From contig NC_052671.1 in the NCBI RefSeq assembly GCF_016802725.1, positions 1,303,001-1,367,000 on the forward strand: 64,000 bases of DNA, in the 5' to 3' direction. The stretch comes from Solenopsis invicta (taxonomy: Eukaryota; Arthropoda; Insecta; Hymenoptera; Formicidae). This document shows, piece by piece, positions 23,096-36,083 of the stretch (position 1 is the stretch's first letter; every line of letters begins with the position of its first letter). A model generated the notes under the pieces. That model was not told where the DNA came from. It saw only the letters and a list, made by a program, of their open reading frames with translations, and ran no database searches. A program made the translations under genes and the position numbers.

Positions 23096-23703
23096 TTTAA
23101 TTATAATCATGATAAAATAACTTTTGCATAAATGTCATTATACGCAAAATAATTTTATTTGTTAGCTAAAAAATGATGTGTTCCACATTATGCATTAATT
23201 TGTTTATAATAAATCGTCCATATTGTATCGATAGATCTCATAAGCGTATCAAAGCTATCATGTCGGGTGACTTTTGAAAAATGGCGGTTGGATTATAGAT
23301 ACGCCATGAAGATTGAAGCGACAGGACAGATTCCAACACGTTTGCCTTTAAGTCTGTCGATCCTCGTCAAAGTTTGTAGGATTTCGTATAACGCTCCATC
23401 ACAGCTGCCTGGAGGAACGGAAGATAAAGGTCGAATGAAGAAGGTTGCGGCAGCTGGTTCGAAAACAGCATATTCGTAGCGACATGAATTCGAGCGCGAG
23501 CTGTTGAAAAAAACCAATGCGTGACATTTGACAGATCGTCGTTACAATGAAGGAATGCCTCTGTTTTTCCACGCTGCTCTTTCAAGTCTTCGACCGACTT
23601 GACCTAAGCATGTCTTCCCTTTGCGGCCCTTTGCACTAAAGTCTAAGAACAAAGATATCAAATTAATGGATACGTATTGGATCACTGTTGACTTCTGTTG
23701 AAG

Positions 23704-23752
23704 TCCATTGAATCGGTGCATGTCCATTGAAATCCATTGAATCGGTGCATGT
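23704..23752. repeat. 20-bp direct repeat, period 29
   Basis: TCCATTGAATCGGTGCATGT occurs at 23704-23723 and again at 23733-23752, without mismatch. Confidence 0.95.
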
Positions 23753-23890
23753 ATGTATTAAAAAGTGTATAATTTTTTATTTCCGTATGTGATAAAATAA
23801 TAAATATACTGATTCAAAGGAGGGTGATTAATATTCTTCTTTTAGCAATAAAAATAATGTAACATTAATTAAATAACTGCAAGAAATTTG

Positions 23891-23915
23891 TATATGTGTG
23901 TGTGCGCGCGCGCGT
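23891..23915. repeat. Short TA/TG/CG alternating run
   Basis: Twenty-five bases of unbroken pyrimidine-purine alternation, a smaller relative of the 6.6-kb tract. Confidence 0.9.
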
Positions 23916-24420
23916 AAATGTAATTAATAAAACAAAATTAATATAAAATAAATAATAAAGTTTACTAATTGTGTAATCTCATAGCCATGCAGTGACGCTG
24001 AAAACATTGTATTCAGCCGAAAGAAGACTATCTATTAATTACTTTCTGCGACTAAAGAAAAGTAATTACGATGTCCTAAAAATACCATCACAAACTTTTA
24101 ACTAGGGACATATAGTTGGTACAGAGATAAGAACTTTTTAGAGGACTTTTTGCAAACTTATTCGAGTCTGTACGTAACATTTAATTTTATTTTAGACTCT
24201 TCTACGATTCTACGAGTTCTAAATGGATATATTTTGTTATTTATCATGTAATATCTAGTTTTCTTAATATGCGTTTGCCGCCTGTCGTTAGGGTTGTGAA
24301 ACAATTCCATTGCTTACATCCTTATATCTGCCGCCTCTTTTAGATTTGATAACTGAAATTTAGTAACCAGTTGTTTTACTTGCGCCTGCTTTGGGCATGA
24401 ACAAAATGGGCTCTTTTCAC

Positions 24421-24450
24421 ATTATGTATCCGGCATATTATGTATCCGGC
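24421..24450. repeat. 14-bp direct repeat, period 16
   Basis: ATTATGTATCCGGC at 24421-24434 and 24437-24450. Confidence 0.95.
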
Positions 24451-25084
24451 CTTACCTACCTATCCACGCAGGAGCAAACCGGTCATCATCATTACGTTGC
24501 CAGGAATCGCAATATTATGCTTTATCTCAGTAGCACTTCTTATATAGTAGTTATATGCACGGTACAAAGGGGGTACAGTGCGTCATTAAATATGCAAGGG
24601 TCGAATTTGAATAATGAGATCTTAATGATACTGTTGTAACCTGGCCGAAAGTAGAAGCTGCATTTGAAATAAGTCCGAGAAATGACATCGCAAATATTTG
24701 ACGATTAATGTTTTACTAAGAGAATAGGAAAAGCGCTCGATACCTAAAAAATAGCGAATACCGTGAATCAACTGAGACATTGAAAATGATCTATTATTGT
24801 TACGTTTACCATAGGTCAAACTATGGAAAATGATGATAAACGAACAAGTTAACTACAAATAGTTACAATGTAACCATTTTTACATAGAAAATTGGTCGAT
24901 GTACAATATTGTAGATTATACGTATAAGACCAAATGCATTTTTTCAAAAATTTTTGTTGACCTATTTTATTTTATTTATTATTTCGTTACTGCATAAAGT
25001 AAACCGAAAGATGTTAATAATGACTGTCAATCGGTGAAATACAGGTTGGCAAATGGGGAAGATACCGACAGATAGTCAGTGAAC

Positions 25085-25097
25085 CGATTATTAATCG
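25085..25097. promoter_or_regulatory. Symmetric homeodomain-type site
   Basis: CGATTA-T-TAATCG is a perfect palindrome around one base and contains two divergent TAATCG words, the sort favoured by K50 homeodomains (Bicoid/Otx class). Binding is inferred. Confidence 0.25.
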
Positions 25098-25279
25098 CGC
25101 ATGTGCCATCGATAACCTTTACCGAAATTGAAAACGTGTCATGTACTGCCCGTGAAAAAGCCAAAAACGGCCGCTGTAATTCAGCATTAGATTGATGAAG
25201 ATGGGCCCTGATTACATTATTTGCTCTCGCGTTTGTTTCTACAGAGGAATAACGGTAAAGTCTGAAAATTGAAGAGCAT

Positions 25280-25700
25280 TAATAACGGTTGGATTGCCCG
25301 GTCGAACTCGCGCTCCAGTGGGAGACTGGAGGTGAAAGTGGGATGAGAGACGATCCGCGGGTGGGTGAGTGTCACGGAGGGAGCTCGGATGAACCGTGAA
25401 GAAGGATGAAGGGGAAACGGAGGCACGGGGAGAGTCTTGCCGAGGCCTCGGGAGGGTGAAGCGAGTAGATGTAGCCGCTGGACGCCGCTGTGTAATTTAT
25501 TTCCCTTCGCTTCCGCGTCGCGGACGAACGTTGAATCGACGGGGGGTTCCCCGCGCGCTATACGCCCCGATGAACCAATCCTATACTACCACCACCGTCT
25601 TTCATCCGCGAACTACCCTCGGAAGAGCGGCGAAAATTTTAAGAAAATCGCAAGCCATGATAAATCATACTGGCGCTCCCATACAGCAAGTGGAACCGAG
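25280..25700. other. CpG-rich, purine-rich block
   Basis: The plus strand is GA/GG-rich at 25310-25470, then CpG-rich. The 117- and 90-codon plus-strand frames overlap in two registers and carry no domain. Confidence 0.4.
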
Positions 25701-26150
25701 TCGAGTTGAAAATATTTCATATAATTTCTTACTCTTTGTTCTAATTTAATTTCATTAAGTACGTGTTTTGTTCAAACTCCGTTTGAGCTGTTTGCAAGCT
25801 TTGTATCAATATTAAAATTATATTATTACATGGTAATTAAGTCTAAACGCAACAAATATTGAAGCGCTCTTTATTTAAAAAAAAAAGGAGAAAACAATTA
25901 TTTTATTATTAAAATAGCAAATTCTAATTGCAAGAGAATACAAATTTTGTCTTTCATCAGGAAAATGGATGGATCAAATGATCATTTATTTTTCATCCGT
26001 GAAATGCTGAAGCGATTAATGTTCGGTCGAAAGTTGTTACCGATAAAATGTTTGCTTTTTTTTCTATTCTTTTTTATTGGCCTATGCGTACACTATTCTT
26101 GCTGAAATTCGACGAAACGAGAATGATACTTTGATAAAGGAGTTGGTGTT
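25700..26150. other. AT-rich spacer
   Basis: No feature seen. Confidence 0.6.
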
Positions 26151-26162
26151 GCACAATGTCAG

Positions 26163-26219
26163 GTGTTGGTGCGCTGCCGGCTCTAATTAAAAAGCCGTGT
26201 CGGCAGCGGGCATCATGGA
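26163..26219 (+). other. Imperfect hairpin around a TAATTAA loop
   Basis: GCTGCCG (26173-26179) pairs with CGGCAGC (26201-26207). GCT/AGC inside and GGTGC/GCATC outside extend it to about 15 bp with two bulges. The size is pre-miRNA-like, but no known microRNA sequence was recognised. Confidence 0.3.
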
Positions 26220-27250
26220 AGACCCCAGGACGTAACCTTTTTTTTCGTTATTTTTTTTCATTTTTGAAATGGCCGCTCGTCGAGCACGCTTATATAATAC
26301 CAACAAGCTGCAGAACCATCCCCAACCCTTCTCGTCTGTACCACACGAGCTCTCTGGCGTTAACGCCCACACGTTGGTGCTTTCACAATAATTCTCCGCA
26401 CCTTTCGCAATTCGGACACAATAAAAACTCTAGCGAGACAGTTTGGCGTGCAAGTGTGATGTAGGAGTTCTCGTAATTTTTTTTTTTTTCCTTTTTCGGA
26501 AGGTACCGCACTGCGGAAATTTCAGCCTATAACTCGCATAAAAACCCCCTGTACAGAGGCTCGGATCTAATGCGTATCTTGATCTCGGTGGATAAAAGTG
26601 CGAAGGGACACTCCGAAAAGGAGGGAAAGAAATCCACACTTGAACCGAGAAGATACGGAACATCATTCGCATCAGCGATGTCGGCCAAGTTGGACACGGA
26701 GACTTGCACGCCATGATGGTCCGATATGAGTGACATCCCCTTAAATAGCATGCCCTTCCAATCCGTCGCAGCGACCCCTTAAACTGAACTGAATTGAACG
26801 GAACACCACCCCTACCCAGATCCAACAGCTACAACAGCCCAAGTGCGGAGACCTACTCGTATTATCCACAGTGACAGAATGGCGGAGTTATTAATGGCCG
26901 CGACAGTGACAAATGACGAACTGTCGGCGCAAGCAAGACTGATATCATGGCGGCCTTCGTTCCTCTCTTCGCGTTCCCTCCGCTTGTGTTTCCCGTCTCC
27001 CTGTTCTCTGCTCCCTCGTGGCTGTCGCACGGACCGTCTCTGTTCATCCCCTTGCCCTCGATTCGACCTTCTCTCGCATCTCCTTCGTCAAACCGTCCTT
27101 GCGGGAACTACGGGTGCACAGTGTCCGCGCAAATGTGGAATGGCGGACGATAAATCTGGCGTTCCTTTGATTAGCGCCTATGATCGAGGATCAGTTTATG
27201 GAGAGCATACCGCAAATGGTTTTAGGTGTTATCCATTTATATAAACGATT
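26220..27250. other. GC-moderate region with skewed patches
   Basis: Includes Hox-cofactor-like TGACAG words near 26870-26915 and a pyrimidine-rich patch at 26950-27100. Frames of 102-133 codons occur on both strands without domains. No gene supportable. Confidence 0.4.
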
Positions 27251-27730
27251 GGATAAAAAGAGATAAACCTCCGTTAACGTGTCTTTCACTTTTGGAAAAA
27301 ATTTAAAATTATGAAAATTATGATTATTATTAATATTATTTTTATTTTTGTTGTGTACAAGGATTTATTTATATGTATAATTAAACATTTAATTTCAAAC
27401 TTAAAAATTATTAAAAATTCATTAGTATATATCTGAAATCCCATTTCACGATTTTACGCAGATATACCAAATTATTTGTATACTTTTATACCTTTATTTC
27501 GTAAAGATATTAATTTTGTATTTCTTTTAATTTTTTTAATTATAAAAATAGAATTATTTTTCCAATTTTATATAAAAACGAAATCAACAGCTGTTTTCTT
27601 ATCCTTTTTCTTTCCTAAAGTAGATTTGACTGAAGAAAAAAATATGCAACTCGCAAGACGACGAAATAAAATCATGTTGTGTACAAAATCAAAATAAATA
27701 TATTTACAGATTATCCACGGTGGTAAATCA
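27250..27730. other. AT-rich desert
   Basis: Stops in most frames; no feature. Confidence 0.6.
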
Positions 27731-28330
27731 CATGCGGTTTGAATAGACAGCAGGAGGTCTGGTCTTTGGGAAGGCGCTCTGGGTTCTGTGCACCCTCTCC
27801 ACCTTCTCGTGCCTCTTCCACTCTTCCCTCCTCTCACCCGATAGTTCTTCGGCCGCTGCTTTGTATTCCGCGTTGCTTGCGCCTTCCCCTTTCCTTCCTC
27901 AACGTCGTCTCAAACTCCACGATTCTCTCATCCCTTTCCACAGATCCCCTCTCCCCGTGCCACCCCTCCAGTGTCCCTCTCACCAAAAACCCTCATCTTA
28001 TACTCGCGTCCTCTCGTCCTTCTTTCCTTCTTCGCTCTTTCGTTTTTCTTCCTCGTTGTCTTCGTCTTCGTCCAGCTCTTCCGTTGGAGATGCCTGAAGC
28101 TTCATCCTAAGGCGACTTGATCCACCCCCTTTCCATCCTTCAGACATTGCCACGCCAAGTTCTTTGATCCCTGTCGAGCGCGCAACTTCGAAGGATCACC
28201 ACCAAGATTTTCGAAAGAATTCATAACTTTGACGGAGTCTTAGTGAGGAAGATTTCGCGCCTCGCGTGTAGTGGTGTCTTGGGGATAAAATGGGTTATGT
28301 GTTGCTCAGCGCGAGAAGAAAAATGCCACG
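27730..28330. other. Pyrimidine-rich GC block
   Basis: The plus strand is CT-rich at 27770-28130, giving 123- and 78-codon Ser/Pro/Leu frames in different registers. No initiator or exon boundary can be fixed. Confidence 0.45.
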
Positions 28331-29314
28331 AAAAAGTCGACGAGAAGCAGTTCTGAGAGACCTAATGATTCATATTCATGAAAATATCAAATTTGTCTCA
28401 AATTTACCGGCGTGTGTAGAAAATTATGATTACTATAATTAATATAATTTAAAAAAAAAAAATTTTTTTAAATATCATTCAAGAGAATATCATAGATCTA
28501 GAGTCAACTATTGTAAAATTTTAAAAACTTTTAAAAAAATTACTAATAAAATATTGTAATATGGTAATTACATTAATGTACGTAATAAAAACTCATATAA
28601 AAAAAACCCACATTATTTGTTTTATTTCATTGATCGAATAGAGTCTAACAAAGAAAGAACGTTATAAGAATTAAAGAAACAAGCAAAAGAGGAAGAAGGA
28701 GCGCACAGGCCTGATCTGTTCATGAACGCAGAAATCCCTCGTGGCAGCCTTGGGGTTCCGAAACATCAGCGTGATTGCGTTCCTTCGCGAAGGTATTCCA
28801 TTACCGGGTTGAGCGAGTACCCTCATCCCTGTTCCACCCTCCTGAACTGCCGGACGTCGAGCTACGTTGTTCCCGACCCAGACTCGCCCATACACGCGAC
28901 CAGACATCGACATGCAAACTAGAATTTGCAATCTTTGGTCCAGCAAAGATAAACGTTAGATTTCATTTCTTAAGTTTATTTCCAAAACAGAGTATTTATA
29001 AATTGTGTAAATGATGTTATATTCGAATACTTTATCAATTTTCATCATATTCTTACAACGTTTTTATAGTTAAACGTTACTTAAAATAATTTTATAAGAT
29101 AATGTTTTTGTAAATGACAAAAATTTTCTTGCTATTTGTGATATGCTTCAGTTTCATTTTAAAAATAATTTTACATATGGTTTTCAATGTTAATATATTG
29201 AATGTTTATTAGTCACAAAAATAATTATACCAATTTTGAAAAGTGACTTAGAGAACTATACCGTTTGTGTATTAACGATACATGACATAATTTTGTGGAA
29301 AAAAAGGTGACCTG
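28330..29314. other. AT-rich, with a GC patch 28690-28920
   Basis: The GC patch has overlapping open frames on both strands but no motifs. A minus-strand AATAAA lies at 29205-29210, 105 bases beyond the stop of the exon candidate at 29315. Confidence 0.45.
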
Positions 29315-29419
29315 TTAAAAATTACTAACTATTTTGCCATAGCCTTCAATGTTCAGTTCGTTCCAAAGTTTAATCAGAAATTGGATGCCTGTCCTGTTTT
29401 CATTAACATTCCACAAATC
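29315..29419 (-). CDS. Candidate terminal exon, 34 codons plus stop
   Basis: On the minus strand a good acceptor (TTTAATTTGTTGCAG) precedes 29419. Phase 0 reads 34 residues, beginning DLWNVNENRTGIQFLIKLW and ending YGKIVSNF, to a TAA at 29315-29317. An AATAAA lies 105 bases further on, at a plausible distance for polyadenylation. The peptide is mixed, non-repetitive and helix-compatible, with no family recognised. The combination of acceptor, frame, stop and poly(A) signal is what raises it above noise; no upstream exon could be paired with it. Confidence 0.3.
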   Translation of the reverse strand, partial: DLWNVNENRTGIQFLIKLWNELNIEGYGKIVSNF

Positions 29420-30240
29420 CTGCAACAAATTAAATTACTTCACCATTGCTGGGAGTAATGAATATCGGTGGGGTAGCAGGAAGTGGTAGAGGATCCTGAA
29501 CGACAAGCATTGCGGGGAGAGGGCAGATAATCGATTGGTCTCGAAAGTTGAGTTTATTCATGCATATAATGAGTCGTGTCGTTTGCAATTACTTCCGCTA
29601 CGCATTGTATACTTTATTTAAAAAAAAAATCAAAATTTTTTAAGTTGCCTTAATTTCGCTAAAATGTATAATTAAATTTTAACTCTCAATTGATGTTTTG
29701 TATATCTTTACTGTCTTTTAAAATGTATGCGAATATATTCACAGCAATACAAATATTCAAAACTTACATACAATTTACAATTGTTTACAATTATTTAAAC
29801 ATTCTCACAAATGTGGGAGATTGATCGTTTCAATTAAATAAGCGTTATCTAAAGACATAATATAAAATAAATATTTGAAAAAGCTATTACTATCAATTCC
29901 TCGAGCTTTTCCTTCCCGCGACTGTCTGTCCATGTGGCAATGACATAATTCGTATGTACATTAGGTGGATGTGGATACTGTGGTAGGTTGCGTAGAAGCT
30001 AGATTCCACGACACTGAGCGGGATAGAAATGGCGGTACGGCAGAGGCGAGGGATCGGGTAATGGGGTTTGCTGGGAGTGACGCGGGAGCTAACCGAGCGG
30101 AATCACGAGCTCCCAGAAATCGAATCCATGCGTCACCCAAGCCTGCCAACACCATCTGCAGCTAGCGAGTTTCACCGACCTTAAGTTTCGGTAGCAGACT
30201 CAAAGCGGAACGTCACCCACCAGAGAGTAAAAATCGGCAA
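29420..30240. other. AT-rich, then GC block 29950-30240
   Basis: The GC block has a 66-codon plus-strand frame (29965-30165) strongly biased to G-first codons and an overlapping 64-codon minus-strand frame. Neither has an ATG-led start or clear splice ends. Confidence 0.35.
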
Positions 30241-31540
30241 TTGATTGATATAAATAAAAATTCGTTTATACAATTTATTATGATTGGCTTTTTGTCTAAT
30301 AACCACTATCGTAGAAATAACAACCGTTTAATTTTAGTTTTAATTTCTTTATATTAAATACATATATATTTGTATATTGTTTTATTGCTGTACATTGACA
30401 TAATTAATAAAGCAAATCTGAAATATCAAGTCTGAAATATCATAAAAATATCAAGCGAGAAGATGTGGAGTTTGTTCTTCGAAATAACATGTAAGCGTTG
30501 AATATTGGATCGTCATTGCGCATTAACGAAACAAAGAAATTTTAACAACGGTAAAACAAACAGGCAATTGTTGGAGCGAAATTCCAGGCAACCCCCTGGA
30601 CAACTTAAGCAACGTCTCGCTCTTGTCCGCTTGGCGCTCCAACGTAAATGATAGCGCCCAGTATTATCTATTGTGCGCCCATTCCATTTAATATTGTATT
30701 CCATAACGCAAACAAAGGTAAAATGCGAATTAATGTACTCGATTTATCACGCTTTTGTTACGCGCTGGGACGCGAGCGAACAACGCCGGGGAACTCGCTG
30801 GCTTTACTTCGCTCTTTCCCCATCACTGCTGTAACTACCACGAAAACACTGCGACGTGGCGGATGCGCTACTTTGTAAATTTCGACGCGAACGAGAAGTA
30901 TTCCTGCTAATGCACATTGTACTTTAATCATCATGATTGTATCTTTTTTTTCGAATATTTTCACAAATACTTTGAACATTGTACATTTATCGACTTTATA
31001 CTTATTCAGATATTTTGTTTCTGGATCATCGTAGATGCTTTTGCAGATAACCATCAGGTAGAAATTCTCAAGTTAGATTGGACGATTCCAAATATGGCGC
31101 TTTAAGTATGGCGTACAAATATTTAAGACGGAAGAAGATAGATCTATTTTATTTAATTTTTAAGCGCCCTGAACACTATGGCAGACTAATCAGAAGTTGT
31201 CTGAATTTTGTCTCGTTTCTAACACATTAGAACTTATAAATATAATTAAAAATTTTTGTTTAATTGATACTATAAAAATACATAAAGTTTATTTTTATTT
31301 TACGTTAAAAATTAATAAAAGGTCGTTTGTATTAGTAAAATATTTAAAAAATGTTAGAAACAATTTTATAATTGCTACGATGTTTGGACCGCTAGTATGG
31401 ATTAAAAAGTTTCAAGATTCCAGGTGTTGTAACTTTTTGCGCGGAAAGCATGACAATGATGATGAGGAATTTCTTAAAAGTTTCATAATTTCAGAGTGTT
31501 TTTAGAATATTGTAAAACTGTGAACATAACAAAGCATTTA
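30240..31540. other. AT-rich spacer
   Basis: A short direct repeat TCTGAAATATCA occurs at about 30417 and 30431. A balanced patch at 30510-30880 shows no exon signal. The 102-codon frame at 31197-31505 is AT-driven. Confidence 0.5.
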
Positions 31541-33500
31541 CGATGAAAACTGGTTGAACGGAGGTAAACGTAGAGGGGATAGAGTCTAACTGGTCGAAAA
31601 TCCAGGAGGACCATTTTTCTTTCCTGCTCGCGGAGACTGCGGCCGAAAAAGGATTGGGAACCGCCACAGATGACGCTTTCTTCCCTCATCTTTTTCTACC
31701 TCCGGTTCCCATCTTCCTCTGACGTATTCTCCCTTCAGAGCTTCGTTCTACGAACGTTTGTAATCCTCACATAGGATACGCTATAACTAAAAAGAAATAA
31801 CAGTAGTTTGATGTTAAAAAACGCAACGCTATATATAAATATAAATTATAGAACCTAATAAAAAAAAAGTTAAAAACAATTTGTCAAAATCTGAGAAAAA
31901 TTAAAGACTTTAATTCTATTTTTTTTAAATTGTCACGGGTTTTTTTTTTATTCTCACTATTATAATTTTTTAAATGTTTACTGACGCATATATTTACTTA
32001 CAACAGGTATTCATTCAGCAATTTATCTTACTAAAAATTAAAAACAGTCGTAGAATAAAGCAAAAGAGCAAACGTATATATTTTATATTCATTTCCCACT
32101 TTGTAGCATTTGTAATTATGGATGAAAAAAACAAAAAGAATATTCAACGTAAATCAATCTAAAGAAGATTTTATCACAAACTTGCAGAACATTCCCGACT
32201 TGTCGCATCTATCATCGTTCTTGCTTTGACTTCCACGCTCTCTCACTCGAGGGACGTAGTTTCTCTGATATCTTTTATGCCACTCCGATAAATATAACTA
32301 TAAATTTGTAAGGCATTGACGCAAAAATCGAAATACTAAGAGAAAACTTTGAGTTTTTTTAATCAAACGCTTTTTCCTTCTGTTGCTTCAGAAGTAGTGA
32401 AACAATTGTAGTTGATGTGAAATAAGTTTAAAAAACAGTTGCAATCAAATCTTGTTGATTTGTTACTATTTTGTTAGTGCATAAAGTGCATTAAAAGAAT
32501 ATTACAAAAATGTATATCATTATTGACGATAAGTATTTTTCAGAATTTACTAGATCTCAATATTTAATGCTTAAAATAATAGCTGGAAATCTTGCGGTTC
32601 TGAAGAAACTATTACGGGAAACGTGTCAAGGATGACGACAGAAAAGAAATAGAAACAAAAGAGAATGAATATTCGAAAGATGAGCAGAGGCGGAGTTTGA
32701 ACGTGCAGCAGAGAAGATCAGAGGGTTTTCGTGGCAGGGTGATTGGTAGCACCCGTTAGTTTAATCATCACGCATTAGCCGAACTACCCCTTACCCTGAA
32801 TTCTAGCCCACTTTCACCCTCGAATTCCGCGCTACTCATTCTGTTCGCTCTACGCCATCCTGTTTGCTCCATTCTCATTCATTTCCTCTTACGTTTTGGT
32901 ATACTCGCCGCCGTTTGTTACGCAACGTTTCAACTTCCGTCAGCGTCCCACTTCATCTTATTTAAACAATTGAGCTTTACATATCTCACCTACGTCCATT
33001 GCATAAAATATGTGTGAAATAATTTTTAGAAACATTGCGATATCGGAAAACAATAAAAAAAATGTTTTATTACATAAAAATATAAAATTAGAAGATACGA
33101 TAAATTATTGTTAAACTTTAAAGAACGTATTGAATACGATAATAAAGCTAGACGTTTTCATGTCTTTGTTACATGCATTCATGTGTCGTCGTTAGCTAAA
33201 TATTTGTTATATAATAATGCATACGTTGAAAAAGGGCAACATTATTACCTAATATAAATAATTATGAGTAAGTATAAAATAATAATTTATTATAATAGTA
33301 ATTTAACGTGAACCTTCAACGTGAATAAAATTGAAATAGTTATTTATTTGCAATGTTTAAATATCCATAACGTATAAATAGCGGGCCGTGACGTGAGCTC
33401 TACGGCTACAACATTTATTTATGAATGTATGGTGTATTTGTTGGTGGCATGTGTAAATTCTTCACCATCATGGGCAGCCGCAGAGATAGGAAAGCGTTTT
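31540..33500. other. AT-rich spacer with small balanced patches
   Basis: Patches at 31550-31760 and 32640-32960 are richer in GC but have no long or bounded frame. No repeat or gene seen. Confidence 0.5.
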
Positions 33501-35420
33501 GACATTTGCCAATGATTGATTCGTCATCCGGTTGATCATTGTAAAATCACGTCGATTTCTGCGTGACTCTACAAACATGTTCATCAAGTGCCATATAAGA
33601 GGGAATTTTTGCAAGTTGTATCGATTTGCGTGAATACATTTTTTTAACGAGTTATCTAGATGTCAGTTTGAATGCGTCGCAATATATCGCGACTGTACCA
33701 TTTCGACACATCGGTTGGCCGCAGATAGTTATCGGTGTGAAAATAACGTGGTTTATACTTAATGACATGCACACGGTGACTTGTAGTAGGTACCACTCCG
33801 TCGCAGATTAAAATTGGATAACAGTCAACCACCTGCTATGCCTAACTTTAACAATCGCGTGAATACTGACGATTATTTAGAGCCTTTACTTCCTTATATC
33901 AATGGCCATAAAAATATTTTATATCCAACAAAAAAAGCATTTGCAAATTATAGAACAAATGTACATATATTTTGTATGAAGAACGTTGTTGTACAAGGCT
34001 TGCTAATAATATGAATAAGAGAAAACGGTTTCTTATCACGATTAAAAAATATTTGGAACATTTTATTGAAGTGAATTTAATGTAGTTTCTGTAGATATAC
34101 TGTAGATATACCGTAGATGTACTCACACACACATATATACATGCATTTAAAAGAGAGACAATATCTGTGCAGATTCAATTTAAAAGCTTGAATTCAACAT
34201 TGCTGAACAGTTTATCTCGCACAGAAGTCATATAATCAGATATGATTTATAACTCTGCGAGATGTTGCTTATGAAGTTCACGCATCTTCTTCGTAGAATT
34301 CGTATTCCTTTGCTTGCAGCTGCAGAATCGTATTATTAGACATAAGAACAGTTGTATTTTGACGAAATTATACGTCGTCATGGAAATTTATCAGAGCTAC
34401 TTTTACGCCTTGCGTGGTTCATGTGTCAAAAATTAAACGCCACAGGCATGCACAACTGTGGTGTAAACAAGAGGGAGAGAGAGAGGGATACGCTTCTAAT
34501 GGACAAAGTGGGATGATGATTTCCACCAGGTACAAAAACACAAAAACTATAGAGAACTATTAATCAAATTGAATCAATGAGACCGTTAAAGGAACTCATT
34601 CTGCCACTTATTCATTTATCATTATTAAAGCTTGAGACCATCTGTTGCGATGATCGCCACTATCTGCTAACAGTTTATCTTTTCACACAACACAGTGTCT
34701 TCTCTTTAGGCTACCAGACTTCGCCGCCCTCTCAAGGTTGCCGGGGTAATCATTCTTTTCTTTTCTTTTTAAATTTAAATAAAAGTACGAGAAAGAATTC
34801 AAAATTATATATCTTGTTTTACGACGATATAATTACGATGCGCGAAGTACGCAAGCAATATAGAGCAATTAGCGAGAGGCCAAAATAAGACGTTACAGCT
34901 TTTTAAAAATGTAGATACGCAATAATATATCTCTCTCGTTTCATGAAAATTATAGCTCGCTGCGCACTCGTGCAGTAACGAGCGCGTTGTTAAAAAGGCG
35001 AGGAAATACTTTATCTACGCGCGATACGCGCAATATGCAATTTTTTCACGAACCATACATGACACGCAACTTTCCATTGGATGGTTCAACGGATAATGGG
35101 CATTAAACCCCTTTTTTAACACGACACTTTGACATAAGCGATAACTTAGTTACTACATTATATATACACATGCATATGTATGTATATATATTTATGTTTT
35201 TAAATTTATTCTCTAAAACAGAATTTATGTTTTGTTGAAAAGCGTATAATTTTTATATAAAGTTAACCGTTTCGAAATTAATCACAATTTTTAAAACACA
35301 AGTTAATAAATTTCTGAGTAAGCCCCAGAAGATCTCTTTGCACGAATCGCAACCAATCTAACGATATTTGTGAAAAGTCAATCACTTCGATATGATTCCG
35401 AAAAACGTAAGAAAACAGTT
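33500..35420. other. AT-rich spacer
   Basis: Frames of 61-103 codons are isolated and featureless. A small GA tract lies at about 34471-34487. No gene seen. Confidence 0.5.
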
Positions 35421-36080
35421 TCATCGCAGTGCGAAATATATATCACATGCGCAAATCTTTCCTCAAGAATTACGTATCACTGTTCGCTGCTCGAATCCGT
35501 AAAGGCTTCCGACGGCCTTCGACATTCATCGTAACTGAAGCAGAGCGAATCCTCGATCGGGTTTTACGACTCGAGAATCTGCAGGGTGCCGATGAAGCGA
35601 AAGCGGAGCAGTCTCACGGACCGTTCCACTTGCTTTCGTGACCCGAGGTCGCAACTGCCCGAGGCGGTTGACTCCTGGAGCTAAGAAGGGTTTGGTTATA
35701 AGGGGTTAGACAGTTATGCAAAACAAATGCAGGAGAGTACCTGCTCTGGTCCAGTTTTGCTTGAATAGTGTGACGGCCGACTAGAAATCGAGAGAACGGA
35801 CAGGTTGTTCGTCTCCCTGTTTCGTTCACGCTGCCTCTTTCACGTACACCTTGAACCATCAAAATGGGCACATTTGCACGCGCTGATTTACTGCCGGATG
35901 CCCGAAAAAGCTTATCGGAATTCCAAATACGCAATTTGCAAGATTCAAGGTCACGTCCCTTCACGATTTTCACAATACGTCTACCTAAAGAAGCAAGGTA
36001 ACGTGGAACGTCTTAAACTACTTTGTATAATCATGGTCAGATCAAAAATAATAAAACATTTCGTTTGCAATTTGTTGAAA
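35420..36080. other. Balanced block
   Basis: Open frames of 119 codons (minus, 35614-35973) and 92 codons (plus, 35805-36083) overlap. No domain, signal or splice boundary supports either. Confidence 0.35.
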
Positions 36081-36083
36081 TAA

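Larger units (their letters stand above)
23094..24000. other. AT-rich, then balanced block 23240-23730
   Basis: The balanced block has 60-74-codon frames on both strands without motifs. It ends in the 29-bp-period duplication at 23704-23752. A TG/CG alternating run lies at 23891-23915. Confidence 0.45.
24000..25280. other. AT-rich, with a balanced enhancer-like stretch 25000-25230
   Basis: The stretch contains the symmetric site CGATTATTAATCG at 25085-25097 and ATCGATAACC nearby, a homeodomain/GATA-like setting. No coding signal. Confidence 0.4.
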
